NCBI RefSeq assembly: GCF_039839275.1
Contig: NZ_JBDOQP010000007.1
Location: forward strand, 1 to 64,000
Source of the DNA: Aerobium sp039839275
GTDB taxonomy: Bacteria > Pseudomonadota > Alphaproteobacteria > Rhizobiales > Rhizobiaceae
Direction of reading: 5' to 3'
Length of the DNA: 64,000 nt
This document shows, piece by piece, positions 54,753-64,000 of this stretch (its first letter is position 1; the number at the start of each line of letters is the position of its first letter). The notes under the pieces were generated by a model. That model searched no databases and was not told where the DNA came from. It saw only the letters and a list, made by a program, of their open reading frames with translations. The position numbers and the translations under genes were made by a program.

Positions 54753-55616
54753 ATGGACGACCCAGCACGGCGCAGCATGATCCGCGAAGCGATGAAGGCC
54801 CCCTATCTCGCCCGTGACGAGGAACACGACCTCGCCGTGCGATGGAGGGAGCAACACGACCAGCAGGCTCTTCACCGAATAACCGTCGCGCATATGCGCC
54901 TCGTCATATCGATGGCGTCCCGGTTCCGGCACTTCGGTCTGTCGATGAGCGACCTCATCCAGGAGGGCCATATAGGGCTGCTTGAGGCGGCGGCCAGATT
55001 CGAACCGAACCGTCAGGTAAGATTTTCGACCTATGCGACGTGGTGGATCAGGGCTTCCATGCAGGATTACATCCTTCGCAACTGGTCGATTGTTCGCGGA
55101 GGAACGTCTTCGGCGCAAAAGGCGCTGTTCTTCAACCTTCGCCGGTTGAGGGCGCGGCTGGCTCAGGATTCCCGCGTTCTTTCCAATGACGACCTGTATC
55201 GCGAAGTCTCTGCCGCGCTCAACGTGGCGGTGGCCGATGTTGCGACGATGGATGCGCGGCTTTCAGGTCCCGATACCTCTCTCAACGCACCATTGAGCGC
55301 TAATTCCGAAGGTCAGAGCGCGGAGCGCATGGATCTGCTGGTATCCGATGCGCCGTTGCCCGACGAGGTCGTCGGCGAGGCGATCGATACGGAGAGACGC
55401 CAATCGTGGCTAAAGAGCGCGCTGACGACGCTTAGCGATCGGGAACTGCGCATCATCCACGAAAGACGGCTTCAGGACGAAGGAGCGACGCTCGAGGCGC
55501 TCGGAGCCAAGCTTGGAATTTCAAAGGAACGCGTGCGCCAGATCGAAGGCCGCGCGCTGGAAAAGCTTCGCGACGCGCTGGTCCGGCAGCATCCGGAAAT
55601 CGCCAGCGCTGCCTGA
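54753..55616 (+). CDS. rpoH: RNA polymerase sigma-32 factor, RpoH2-type
   Basis: A 287-residue heat-shock sigma factor. Regions 2 (SDLIQEGHIGLLEAAARFEP, FSTYATWWIRASMQDYILRNW) and 4 (LGISKERVRQIEGRALEKLR) are clear, and the RpoH box QKALFFNLRRLR sits between them. Rhizobia carry two or more; the EcfG-type promoter points to the RpoH2 group, which serves stationary-phase and oxidative or general stress. ATG at 54753 follows GGGAGCG. Confidence 0.92.
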   Translation: MDDPARRSMIREAMKAPYLARDEEHDLAVRWREQHDQQALHRITVAHMRLVISMASRFRHFGLSMSDLIQEGHIGLLEAAARFEPNRQVRFSTYATWWIRASMQDYILRNWSIVRGGTSSAQKALFFNLRRLRARLAQDSRVLSNDDLYREVSAALNVAVADVATMDARLSGPDTSLNAPLSANSEGQSAERMDLLVSDAPLPDEVVGEAIDTERRQSWLKSALTTLSDRELRIIHERRLQDEGATLEALGAKLGISKERVRQIEGRALEKLRDALVRQHPEIASAA

Positions 55617-55627
55617 GTTTCGGTGAG

Positions 55628-55645
55628 ACCGGCGGCGACGCCGGT
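55628..55645 (+). terminator. Possible terminator after rpoH
   Basis: ACCGGCG / CGCCGGT stem with a GCGA tetraloop, 12 bases after the stop. There is no T-tract, so efficiency is doubtful. Confidence 0.4.
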
Positions 55646-55669
55646 TCCACAAATTCCTATGCTGCCTCA

Positions 55670-57124
55670 TCAGCGATCGGTGATGATCTTCACCCGCTGA
55701 CCGGCCGACACCGTCGCGCCGGGGCTCAATGCATTGATCAACCTGAATACGTCTAGCTTTCCGTCCACGCCTTCCATCTGGGCAGCGAGTGTGGCAATCG
55801 TCTGGCCGGGCTCTACGCGGACGACGCGCACGCGTAGCGGCTGCAGCGCAGCCTTCTCGGCACCGGACAACGTCCTGAAGCTATCGCGCACCTGGCTCGC
55901 CGTCGCTTCGAGCGCATTGCTCGATTCAGGCGCGGCGGTCAGCAGGCGGTAGACCTGGCCGCCAGCGCGGATGACCGTGACGTCGAATTGCCAGCTCTCG
56001 GCGCGCGCGCGCGCCGTGACGGCCTCGTTGCCATTGATGGTGACGGGCCGAATGCTGCCTGGTTCGAGCCCGGCCACCCAGCCGCTGCGAACATAATCGG
56101 AAAGTGACGCGCGTCTGTCGATCGAGACCCCATCGAAGCGTACGGCTATGTCGCCGGGGCCGGCGGCGGTGACCGCGGCGGCGGAGTTGTCGATCACGAA
56201 ACCCTCCGGCACCGTGAACGAAACGCCGAGATTCGGATGCAGGAAGGTGCGTCCGCGCACGTAGCCTTCCTCGGGCGTGTCGCCGAACAAAAGCCCGTCG
56301 ATTCCGTCGAGGAATGTGTCGCGATCGCGATTGCCCTGCTCTGGTCGTGCGAACTGGCGGGCATGGCGCAGGGCGAGCTCGATACGCTGCGGCGCGTTGG
56401 GATGGCTGGCCAGGAAATCGAGGTTCTGGTCGGTGCCGTCGGTCACGTTGCGCGATGCGCTGTAGGCGGACATCGACTGCAGGAAGCGCGCTGCCGCGAA
56501 AGGATCGTAGCCGGCGCGAGCGATGGCGCGGATGCCGATCGCGTCGGCCTCGAGTTCCTGATTGCGCGAGAACTGCGCCAGTCGCAGTTTGCCGCGCACA
56601 AGAGCGACGCTGGCCGCAGGGTCGCCGCCGAGCACATCGTTGACCACCTGCGACGCCAGAACCTCTTCGGCTTCGCGCCGCTGGCGCTCGATGCCGTGGT
56701 TCGCCGTCACATGCGCCATCTCATGGGCGAGAACGGCCGCGAGCTCGGCCGAGTCGTTGGCGAGCGCGAGAAGTCCCCTGGTCACGTAGAGATAGCCACC
56801 CGACAACGCGAAGGCGTTGATGTTCGGCGAGTCGAGGATCGTTATCTGATAGGTCTGGTTCGGATTTTCCGGGTCGAGGGTCAGGGAGCCGACTACCTTG
56901 GCGACCATGCGCTCGAGCTTTGCGTTGGAGTACTCGCCACCATAGGTCGCAAGGATGCGCGGATGCTGCTCGCGCGCGATCGCAGCCATGCGATCGTTTC
57001 GAGTGACGGTGTCTACCGTGACCGGGTTCTGCGAGGGGCGGAATGCGTCGCTGTTCTGCGCGCCGCCGAGCACCTGGCAACCCGCAAGCGCCAGCGCAAG
57101 CGCGGCCACCATCGTGCCACGCAT
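55670..57124 (-). CDS. M48 family metalloprotease lipoprotein with LysM domain
   Basis: A 484-residue exported protease. The N-terminus is a lipoprotein signal (lipobox LAGC, Cys about residue 16). The zinc motif is HEMAH in the VLAHEMAHVTANHG segment (about 135), followed by the third-ligand Glu in an ELEADAIG helix; this is the M48 (BepA/LoiP-like) pattern. The C-terminal ~50 residues form a LysM-like domain (VEPGQTIATLAAQ), expected to bind peptidoglycan. It likely acts in outer-membrane or periplasmic protein quality control. Start could be ATG 57124 or the ATG three codons later. Confidence 0.9.
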   Translation of the reverse strand: MRGTMVAALALALAGCQVLGGAQNSDAFRPSQNPVTVDTVTRNDRMAAIAREQHPRILATYGGEYSNAKLERMVAKVVGSLTLDPENPNQTYQITILDSPNINAFALSGGYLYVTRGLLALANDSAELAAVLAHEMAHVTANHGIERQRREAEEVLASQVVNDVLGGDPAASVALVRGKLRLAQFSRNQELEADAIGIRAIARAGYDPFAAARFLQSMSAYSASRNVTDGTDQNLDFLASHPNAPQRIELALRHARQFARPEQGNRDRDTFLDGIDGLLFGDTPEEGYVRGRTFLHPNLGVSFTVPEGFVIDNSAAAVTAAGPGDIAVRFDGVSIDRRASLSDYVRSGWVAGLEPGSIRPVTINGNEAVTARARAESWQFDVTVIRAGGQVYRLLTAAPESSNALEATASQVRDSFRTLSGAEKAALQPLRVRVVRVEPGQTIATLAAQMEGVDGKLDVFRLINALSPGATVSAGQRVKIITDR

Positions 57125-57342
57125 GGATATTCCAACCGGCGAATGTCCCCGGTCGCCCGACCTATCCCGCTTTGGCCTTGGCAGAATCGCGCCCTTTCGT
57201 CGAATATACCGTCTTCAACGTGTGACCAGCCTATTGGGTTGCAGCTCAGCTAAGCCACAGTCCCATGCGGGAAACAACCGTGCGAAGGCGAACTTTGCGA
57301 AGCTCTGCCTCGCAATTGTGTCGGCTTGCAGGCAATGGTGGC

Positions 57343-58056
57343 TCAGATGCCGATATAGGCGCGGAAACCAGCCGGAGCGCTCGACGAGAACATCTCCTGA
57401 GTAGAGGCATGGGCTGCCACGCGCCCATCCTCGATATACGCGACGCTGTCCGAAAGTGCCTGTGCATCGTCTGGATGGTGAGTCGCCATCAGAACCGTCA
57501 TGCCGCGCTCGCGGTGCAGCGCGCGCACGAGTTCGATCATTTCACGGCGCAGGGCCGGTCCAAGGGAGGCGAATGGTTCATCGAGCAAAAGTACCGGGCG
57601 GTTGCGCACGAGCACACGGGCGAGCGCGACGCGCTGGCGCTCGCCTCCCGACAGTTCCGCCGGCAGGCGCCGCTCCTTTCCCGCGAGCCCAGTCTTCGAC
57701 AGCGCTTCGCGTATGTCTGCCTCATCGGTGTTGGACAAACGCAAGGCCGGCGAGCGCCCCAGGCCGACATTGCTGCGCACGTCGAGATGGGCAAACAGGT
57801 TGTTTTCCTGAAACACCATGGAAACAGGCCTTGCCGCCGGCGGTACATCGGTCACGTCGCGCTCGCCGATCAGTACCTTGCCTATGGCCGGCGTCTCGAA
57901 GCCGGCGACGAGGTTGAGCAGCGTTGATTTTCCCGAACCGCTCGGCCCCATCACCGCGACGATTTGGGAGGGATCGACGGCCAGATCGAACGTCATCTCC
58001 GTTTCATCGTAGCTGAAGCCCACGTCTTCGAGCCGGACCGACGCGCCGTGGGTCAT
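57343..58056 (-). CDS. thiQ: Thiamine ABC transporter ATP-binding protein
   Basis: A 237-residue ABC ATPase with Walker A GPSGSGKST, signature LSGGERQR, Walker B LLLDEPFASLGP and the His switch in MATHHPDD. Its ATG overlaps the thiP stop (ATGA). Last gene of the riboswitch-controlled thiBPQ operon; it powers uptake of thiamine and its phosphates. A longer in-frame start upstream falls inside thiP and is not used. Confidence 0.93.
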   Translation of the reverse strand: MTHGASVRLEDVGFSYDETEMTFDLAVDPSQIVAVMGPSGSGKSTLLNLVAGFETPAIGKVLIGERDVTDVPPAARPVSMVFQENNLFAHLDVRSNVGLGRSPALRLSNTDEADIREALSKTGLAGKERRLPAELSGGERQRVALARVLVRNRPVLLLDEPFASLGPALRREMIELVRALHRERGMTVLMATHHPDDAQALSDSVAYIEDGRVAAHASTQEMFSSSAPAGFRAYIGI

Positions 58057-59654
58057 GATTGGCTCCTGGTTCGATCGATCGTCATCATCAGCAACAGACA
58101 TAACGCTCCGAGAAAAAGGGCGATGCCTGCTGCGTCCTCTGTGCGGTAGCTGCCCATGCGCGCAAGAAGCAGATACGGCAAGGTCTGGACGGAATCCGAC
58201 CCGAACAGCGCGATGACGCCGAGGTCTCCCAGCGAGAGCGCCATCGCGAACGCCAGTGCGGTTGCAGCGGGGCGGCGCAATGAAGGCCATTCGACGAGCC
58301 GCAACCGGTTGAGGCCCGAAATGCCGAGCTGCGCGCACAGCCGCTCATGGCGCTCGCTCGCAGCGTCGTGAGCGGGCCGGATCGCGCGGATCGCGAACGG
58401 CATCGCCATGACGGCGTTGACGGTGACCACCATAATCGGAGCAACGGCGAAGACCAGGCCGGTCTGGCGCAGCAGCACGAACCAGCCGGCCCCCACGACG
58501 ATCGGTGGAATCACCAGCACGAAGCCGGCGCCGGTGTCGAGAACTCGCTCCAGCAGGCCGGGCCGGGCCGTCCGCGCGCGGCGCAATTCCATCGTGCGCC
58601 GTGCCGAGACGAGACTGAGCGACAATGCAACGCACAGAACGGCCGAAGCCGACGCGAGCAACAGGCTCGTGGCCGTCGCGGCGTGGACGGCCGGGTCGGC
58701 CACCAATCGGGCCAGATCTGCGCGCAAGCCGGCGATGACGGTTGCAACCAGCGGTCCGGCGACGAAAAGCAGTGCAATAATGAGAATTCCACCGTTGATC
58801 AGCGTTTCCAAACATCCCGCCAGCACAGGCCGCCGAGGCGCGATTGGGAGGTTCGCGTCACCGGCCATGTTGGTGCCCAGCCGTATCAGCAACACAACGA
58901 TCAGCGCGGTGAGCACGACCTGCAGAAATGTCAGTGCGACGGCGCGGGCCGGGTCGAAGTCGAAACGAAGCGACTGGTAGATTGCCACCTCAAGCGTCGT
59001 GGCGCGGGGGCCACCGCCCAGTGTCAGGACGATCGTGAACGACGTCACACACAGCATGAAGACCAGACCCGCGACCCCGGGCAGGGCGGCGCGCATCACC
59101 GGCCATTCGATGAAGCGGAATGATGCGCGAGCGCCCATTCCCAACTGTGCTGCGAGCCGCCACTGGTCGTTCGGCACCGTTTCAATCGCGTGCAGGAAGA
59201 GACGCGCGGCGAGCGGCAGGTTGAAGAAGACATGGGCCACCAGGATGCCGGACAGGCCGTATATGCCTTGCCATCGTTGGCCGGTCATCGCGCCGAGCGG
59301 ATCGGCGAACAGGCCGGCCCGTCCAAGCAGTGCCAGGATGCCGAGCGCTGCGACGATTGCCGGCAGGGCCAACGGCAGTGCGAACAGCCGAAGCATCAAG
59401 CCACGGCCGGGAAATGACGGATGCCGTGCCAGCGCGCGTGCAACCAGCATGGCCGGAACCACCGACAGCAATGTCGAGAGCGCCGCCTGCCAAAGCGTGA
59501 ACCGCACGATGCGGAAGAGATAGGCGTTGAATGCGGAGGCCGCGCCTGACCAGTCGAGAAGCGCTTCGGAGACGAGACCGGCGAAGGCTCCGCCGATCAG
59601 GAGACCGACCGCCGCGAGGCTGATCGTGCCGGCAAGGATGCGGCGATCGGTCAT
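58053..59654 (-). CDS. thiP: Thiamine ABC transporter permease
   Basis: A 533-residue double-length permease, with two consecutive sets of about six helices and two EAA-type loops, as usual for ThiP/FbpB-like binding-protein-dependent permeases. It lies 9 bases after thiB and overlaps thiQ by four bases. Confidence 0.92.
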   Translation of the reverse strand: MTDRRILAGTISLAAVGLLIGGAFAGLVSEALLDWSGAASAFNAYLFRIVRFTLWQAALSTLLSVVPAMLVARALARHPSFPGRGLMLRLFALPLALPAIVAALGILALLGRAGLFADPLGAMTGQRWQGIYGLSGILVAHVFFNLPLAARLFLHAIETVPNDQWRLAAQLGMGARASFRFIEWPVMRAALPGVAGLVFMLCVTSFTIVLTLGGGPRATTLEVAIYQSLRFDFDPARAVALTFLQVVLTALIVVLLIRLGTNMAGDANLPIAPRRPVLAGCLETLINGGILIIALLFVAGPLVATVIAGLRADLARLVADPAVHAATATSLLLASASAVLCVALSLSLVSARRTMELRRARTARPGLLERVLDTGAGFVLVIPPIVVGAGWFVLLRQTGLVFAVAPIMVVTVNAVMAMPFAIRAIRPAHDAASERHERLCAQLGISGLNRLRLVEWPSLRRPAATALAFAMALSLGDLGVIALFGSDSVQTLPYLLLARMGSYRTEDAAGIALFLGALCLLLMMTIDRTRSQS

Positions 59655-59663
59655 GGTCGAAAA

Positions 59664-60665
59664 TTACCGGCTCATGACCGCGAGCCACTCGTCGACCCAT
59701 GCCTGGCGGTTTTCAGCTATCTCTTCCGGGTCGAAGGCGAGAGTCTCGGCCGGTTGCACGAGATCGTCGAAGGCCGCGTTCAATGGCTTCGACGTTTCTC
59801 CGGCCGGAAACATCCAGTTGGTCTCGGGAATCGCGTCCTGGAAGCCGGGTCCGGTCATGAATTCGAGAAATTGCGCGGCGAGTGGGTTCTCGGCCCCCTT
59901 GGTCGTGATGCCGGCAACCTCGACCTGGAGGTAATGGCCTTCTTCGAACGCGGCGGCCCTGTATCGGTCGGTGTCTTCCGCAATTACGTGATAGGCGGGG
60001 GAGGTGGTGTAGGACAGCACCATCGGCGCTTCTCCACTCGTGAAGAGCCCGTATGCCTCGCTCCATCCCGGGGTGACCGTCAGCACGCGCTGGCTGAGCT
60101 TTTCCCAGGCCTCGGGTGCTTCGTCGCCGTAAACGGACTTCACCCACAACAGCAGGCCGAGGCCGGGCGTCGAGGTGCGAGGGTCCTGGATGACGATCTT
60201 CTCTTCCGGGTCGCCATCGACCAGTTGCTTGAGGCTTGCCGGCGGGGTGTCGATCGTTTCGGTGTCATAGACGAAGGCGAAATAGCCGTAATCGAACGGT
60301 ACGAAGGTGTCGTCGTCCCACCCGCCGGGTACGTCCACCTTGTCGAGTGAGAGGCCATGCGGGGCGAACAGGCCCGTCTCCTTTGCCTCGTGAGTGAGAT
60401 TGGTGTCGAGGCCGAGAACGATGTCCGCCTCGGTTCCCGTGCCCTCCAGTTTCAGCCGATTGAGCAGCGCGACGCCATCAGCGACGGAAACGAAGTCGAT
60501 GTCGCAGCCGCACTCGGTCTCGAAGGCCTTTTCAACCACCGGTCCGGGTCCCCAGTCGGCGGTAAAGCTCTCATAGGTGTAGACGGTGAGCTTCTCTTGC
60601 GCCGCGGCAGGCAGCGCCAGAAAGGCCACGGTCAGGGCAGAAATCGATGTCAGCAATGTGCGCAT
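59664..60665 (-). CDS. thiB: Thiamine-binding periplasmic protein
   Basis: A 333-residue periplasmic binding protein. A signal peptide (about residues 1-22, ALPAAA cleavage) precedes EKLTVYTYESFTADWGPGP, the family's N-terminal strand and helix. It binds thiamine and its mono- and diphosphate. AAGGAGG precedes the ATG and partly overlaps a pairing segment in the leader. The TPP riboswitch lies just upstream. Confidence 0.94.
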   Translation of the reverse strand: MRTLLTSISALTVAFLALPAAAQEKLTVYTYESFTADWGPGPVVEKAFETECGCDIDFVSVADGVALLNRLKLEGTGTEADIVLGLDTNLTHEAKETGLFAPHGLSLDKVDVPGGWDDDTFVPFDYGYFAFVYDTETIDTPPASLKQLVDGDPEEKIVIQDPRTSTPGLGLLLWVKSVYGDEAPEAWEKLSQRVLTVTPGWSEAYGLFTSGEAPMVLSYTTSPAYHVIAEDTDRYRAAAFEEGHYLQVEVAGITTKGAENPLAAQFLEFMTGPGFQDAIPETNWMFPAGETSKPLNAAFDDLVQPAETLAFDPEEIAENRQAWVDEWLAVMSR

Positions 60666-60666
60666 T

Positions 60667-60707
60667 AGGCGCCTCCTTGGTTCGTGTTCAAGGGAAATCA
60701 GGCGCCT
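60667..60707 (-). other. Shine-Dalgarno-sequestering stem of the thiB leader
   Basis: Two copies of the self-complementary octamer AGGCGCCT, at 60700-60707 and 60667-60674, lie between the riboswitch aptamer and the thiB start. In the transcript they can pair as an 8-base-pair stem with a 25-base loop. The second copy overlaps the AAGGAGG ribosome-binding site (60672-60678), so pairing would hide it. Confidence 0.45.
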
Positions 60708-60718
60708 GGATTGCAGCG

Positions 60719-60828
60719 TCTAATCCCTCCGCCGGTATGAGCCGGATCAGGTTCAGCGGGTTGGCAAGGGTGACCCCTTTTGCCTCTCAGCCGGTGGGCG
60801 GCAAAACCGCACCCGGCACCCCGTTAGA
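60719..60828 (-). ncRNA. TPP riboswitch (THI element)
   Basis: The leftward transcript carries the thiamine-pyrophosphate aptamer: GGGGTGCC on the 5' side, CTGAGA, the ACCCTT bulge-region strand, CTGAACCTGATCCGG and a closing AGGGA. P1 is formed by TCTAA (transcript 5' end, 60824-60828 on the + strand as ttaga) with TTAGA (60719-60723 as tctaa). It lies 53 bases before thiB and senses TPP to shut off thiamine uptake. Confidence 0.93.
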
Positions 60829-60908
60829 GCAATTCGACACATAGGGCGGGTTTGGAGCGTGCGCAAGCGCTTTCGCTTGCTGCCCGATGCATGATAGAGG
60901 CGGGGCCA

Positions 60909-61553
60909 ATGACCCGCTTTGCCATCCTTCTCGGGGGCGACCTCGTCGCAACCCCCCGGCTCACGCGCCAGCTCGAAGGCCTGCGGGTCATCGCGGCCGA
61001 TTCCGGCATTCGGCACGCGGATGCCTTGGGCGTGACACCTGAGCTGTGGACCGGCGACTTCGATTCCGTCGACGACTCCATGCGCACCACCCACCGCGAC
61101 GTCCCGGTCGAAGCCTTCCCCCCGGAGAAGGACCAGACCGATGGCGAGATCGCCATCGATGCCGCGCTTTCGCGTGGCGCCACCGACCTCCTGCTTGTCG
61201 GCGCCTTTGGCGGCGCGCGGGCCGATCATGCCTTCCTGCATCAAGCCGCCGCGTTGAGACTTGCGGAAGGCGGAACGCCATGCCTGCTGACGAGCGGCAG
61301 CCAGGAGGGCGTGCCGCTGTTGCCGGGAAGCCGATCGTTCGATTACGCCTCCGGCACCGTCTTCAGCATATTGGCGTTCTCCGACCTTGTCGGGCTGACG
61401 CTGTCCGGCGCCAAATGGCCGCTCACAGATCGCGCCGTTTCCTTCGGCTCGTCGCTCACCTTGTCCAACGAAGTTGCTGGCGACCTCACCGTGCGGCTCT
61501 CTTCCGGCCGTGCGATGCTGATTGCCCATCCCGTCTCCTATTTCCGCATGTGA
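60909..61553 (+). CDS. Thiamine pyrophosphokinase
   Basis: A 214-residue TPK that converts thiamine to TPP using ATP. The conserved ADSGIRHA, WTGDFDSVDD and EKDQTDGEIAIDAA segments are family signatures; the C-terminal part binds thiamine. ATG at 60909 has GAGGCGGGG upstream; a longer TTG start at 60852 is unlikely. It is divergent from the riboswitch-controlled thiamine importer, so uptake and activation genes lie back to back, with the TPP it makes expected to switch thiBPQ off. Confidence 0.9.
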   Translation: MTRFAILLGGDLVATPRLTRQLEGLRVIAADSGIRHADALGVTPELWTGDFDSVDDSMRTTHRDVPVEAFPPEKDQTDGEIAIDAALSRGATDLLLVGAFGGARADHAFLHQAAALRLAEGGTPCLLTSGSQEGVPLLPGSRSFDYASGTVFSILAFSDLVGLTLSGAKWPLTDRAVSFGSSLTLSNEVAGDLTVRLSSGRAMLIAHPVSYFRM

Positions 61554-61555
61554 CC

Positions 61556-63364
<1,809 letters not shown>

Positions 63365-63419
63365 CCTTGCGAGACGTCGGTCATGCGCATATTGTTTGCG
63401 CATAGAAGGAGTGTTTCCC

Positions 63420-63659
63420 ATGCGCAACGAAGCCCTCGCTAGTCGCAAGGCCGCCAACTTGTCGATCGACGCCACGCTGCTCGGTGAAGCGAAGTCTCTT
63501 TCCGTCAATGTTTCCCGCGCCGCGGAGGCTGGCATCGCGGAAGCCGTGCGCAAGGAGAAGGAGCGGCGCTGGAAGGAAGAGAATCACGAAGCGATCGAAG
63601 GCTGGAACCAGTGGGTTAGGGACAATGGCTTGCCACTGGCAAAATACCGGCAGTTCTGA
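63420..63659 (+). CDS. ccdA: CcdA-like antitoxin
   Basis: A 79-residue protein matching CcdA: an N-terminal ribbon-helix-helix segment (residues ~10-45) for DNA binding, and a toxin-binding tail (RRWKEENHEAIEGWNQWV). AAGGAGTG precedes ATG 63420. Its stop overlaps the toxin ATG (TGATG). It represses its own operon and neutralises CcdB. Confidence 0.9.
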   Translation: MRNEALASRKAANLSIDATLLGEAKSLSVNVSRAAEAGIAEAVRKEKERRWKEENHEAIEGWNQWVRDNGLPLAKYRQF

Positions 63660-63958
63660 TGGCAAAGCTTCAGGTATTTGAGAACCCCGACGGGCAGGGA
63701 TTTCTTCTGGACGTCCAGTCGGACCTCATAGAGGTGCTTGGGACACGCGTCGTCGTTCCTCTCCTTCCGGCTGGAGCGATCCCTCCGGCAATACCCCGGT
63801 TGCACCCTCAGATTGATATCGGAGGCGAGCTCTATGTGATGGCCACACAACTCATAAGCGCGGTCCCGACGGAAATCCTCGCCAAGCCCATGCCGCATCA
63901 ATCCATCGATCAGGATCAGGTAACCGCCGCGCTCGACATGCTGTTTCAAGGTTTCTGA
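63659..63958 (+). CDS. ccdB: CcdB-like gyrase-poisoning toxin
   Basis: A 99-residue CcdB homologue (VDVQSDLI-like strand as LLDVQSDLIEVLG, VVVPLLPA, and a C-terminal LDMLFQGF that corresponds to the functional LMFWGI end). CcdB binds gyrase A and traps cleavage complexes. The final Trp-Gly-Ile of F-plasmid CcdB is Gln-Gly-Phe here, so toxicity is uncertain. Translationally coupled to ccdA. Window ends 42 bases later. Confidence 0.88.
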   Translation: MAKLQVFENPDGQGFLLDVQSDLIEVLGTRVVVPLLPAGAIPPAIPRLHPQIDIGGELYVMATQLISAVPTEILAKPMPHQSIDQDQVTAALDMLFQGF

Positions 63959-64000
63959 GCCTCACGCGGGTGTTCGGTCCGCGTTCAGCTTCACCGCCAG

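Overview
This is a GC-rich (roughly 60-65 percent by eye) chromosomal segment of an alphaproteobacterium, most likely a member of the Hyphomicrobiales (Rhizobiales) close to Phyllobacteriaceae/Mesorhizobium. The reasons are the phaR - phaAB locus, a 3-hydroxybutyrate dehydrogenase coupled to a patatin, a rhizobial-size pyruvate carboxylase, a CarD protein followed by an RpoH2-type sigma factor with an EcfG-like promoter, CtrA and GANTC (CcrM) motifs, and the small liv-operon membrane protein DUF6867. Nearly every stretch is ordinary chromosomal coding sequence. I see no insertion sequence, prophage, tRNA, rRNA or CRISPR array. The only clearly mobile-type module is a ccdAB-like toxin-antitoxin pair at the right edge.

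Layout. 1-7.5 kb: the 5' part of a chemoreceptor, a fused indolepyruvate ferredoxin oxidoreductase divergent from an Lrp/AsnC regulator, a GGDEF diguanylate cyclase and ferredoxin-NADP reductase. 7.6-18.1 kb is a catabolic region: hydantoinase/oxoprolinase subunits hyuAB, a RidA protein, a LysR regulator divergent from methylmalonate-semialdehyde dehydrogenase, a small secreted protein, and a hydroxyproline module (GntR regulator divergent from a D-amino-acid-type FAD oxidase and a Cys/Cys 4-hydroxyproline epimerase). 18.4-24.5 kb is a complete branched-chain amino acid-type ABC transporter (livH-livM-livG-livF-DUF6867-livK); its LivG carries an extra C-terminal helix-hairpin-helix-like domain. 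24.6-28.1 kb is pyruvate carboxylase.

28-43 kb: an SH3-domain membrane-anchored protein, an MFS exporter, a DUF3309 micro-protein, a divergent TetR / RND efflux pump unit, bdhA-patatin, ispG, a hybrid histidine kinase, a farnesyl/polyprenyl diphosphate synthase, the glycosyltransferase mtgA and rpmF. 44-49 kb: a four-helix membrane protein, a cytoplasmic gamma-glutamyltransferase-like enzyme, and phaR divergent from phaA-phaB (polyhydroxybutyrate synthesis).

48.9-49.5 kb is the most unusual non-coding stretch: about 630 bases with a perfect CtrA box, two copies of a 24-base repeat that place GANTC sites exactly 11 bases apart, and three TGTGGA hexamers about 21-22 bases apart. It precedes a Suv3-like RNA helicase, an S4-domain RNA-binding protein, ferredoxin FdxA, CarD and RpoH2. 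55.7-64 kb: an M48 lipoprotein protease, a TPP-riboswitch-controlled thiBPQ operon, divergent thiamine pyrophosphokinase, an ABC-F ATPase and ccdAB.

Two themes recur. One is carbon storage and turnover: phaAB/phaR for synthesis and bdhA plus patatin for possible mobilisation. The other is uptake and breakdown of amino-acid-like compounds: liv transporter, hydroxyproline genes, hyuAB, mmsA and IOR. I did not find a clearly undescribed multi-gene system. The best candidates for new biology are the 48.9-49.5 kb control region, the LivG fusion and the structured leader ahead of carD.
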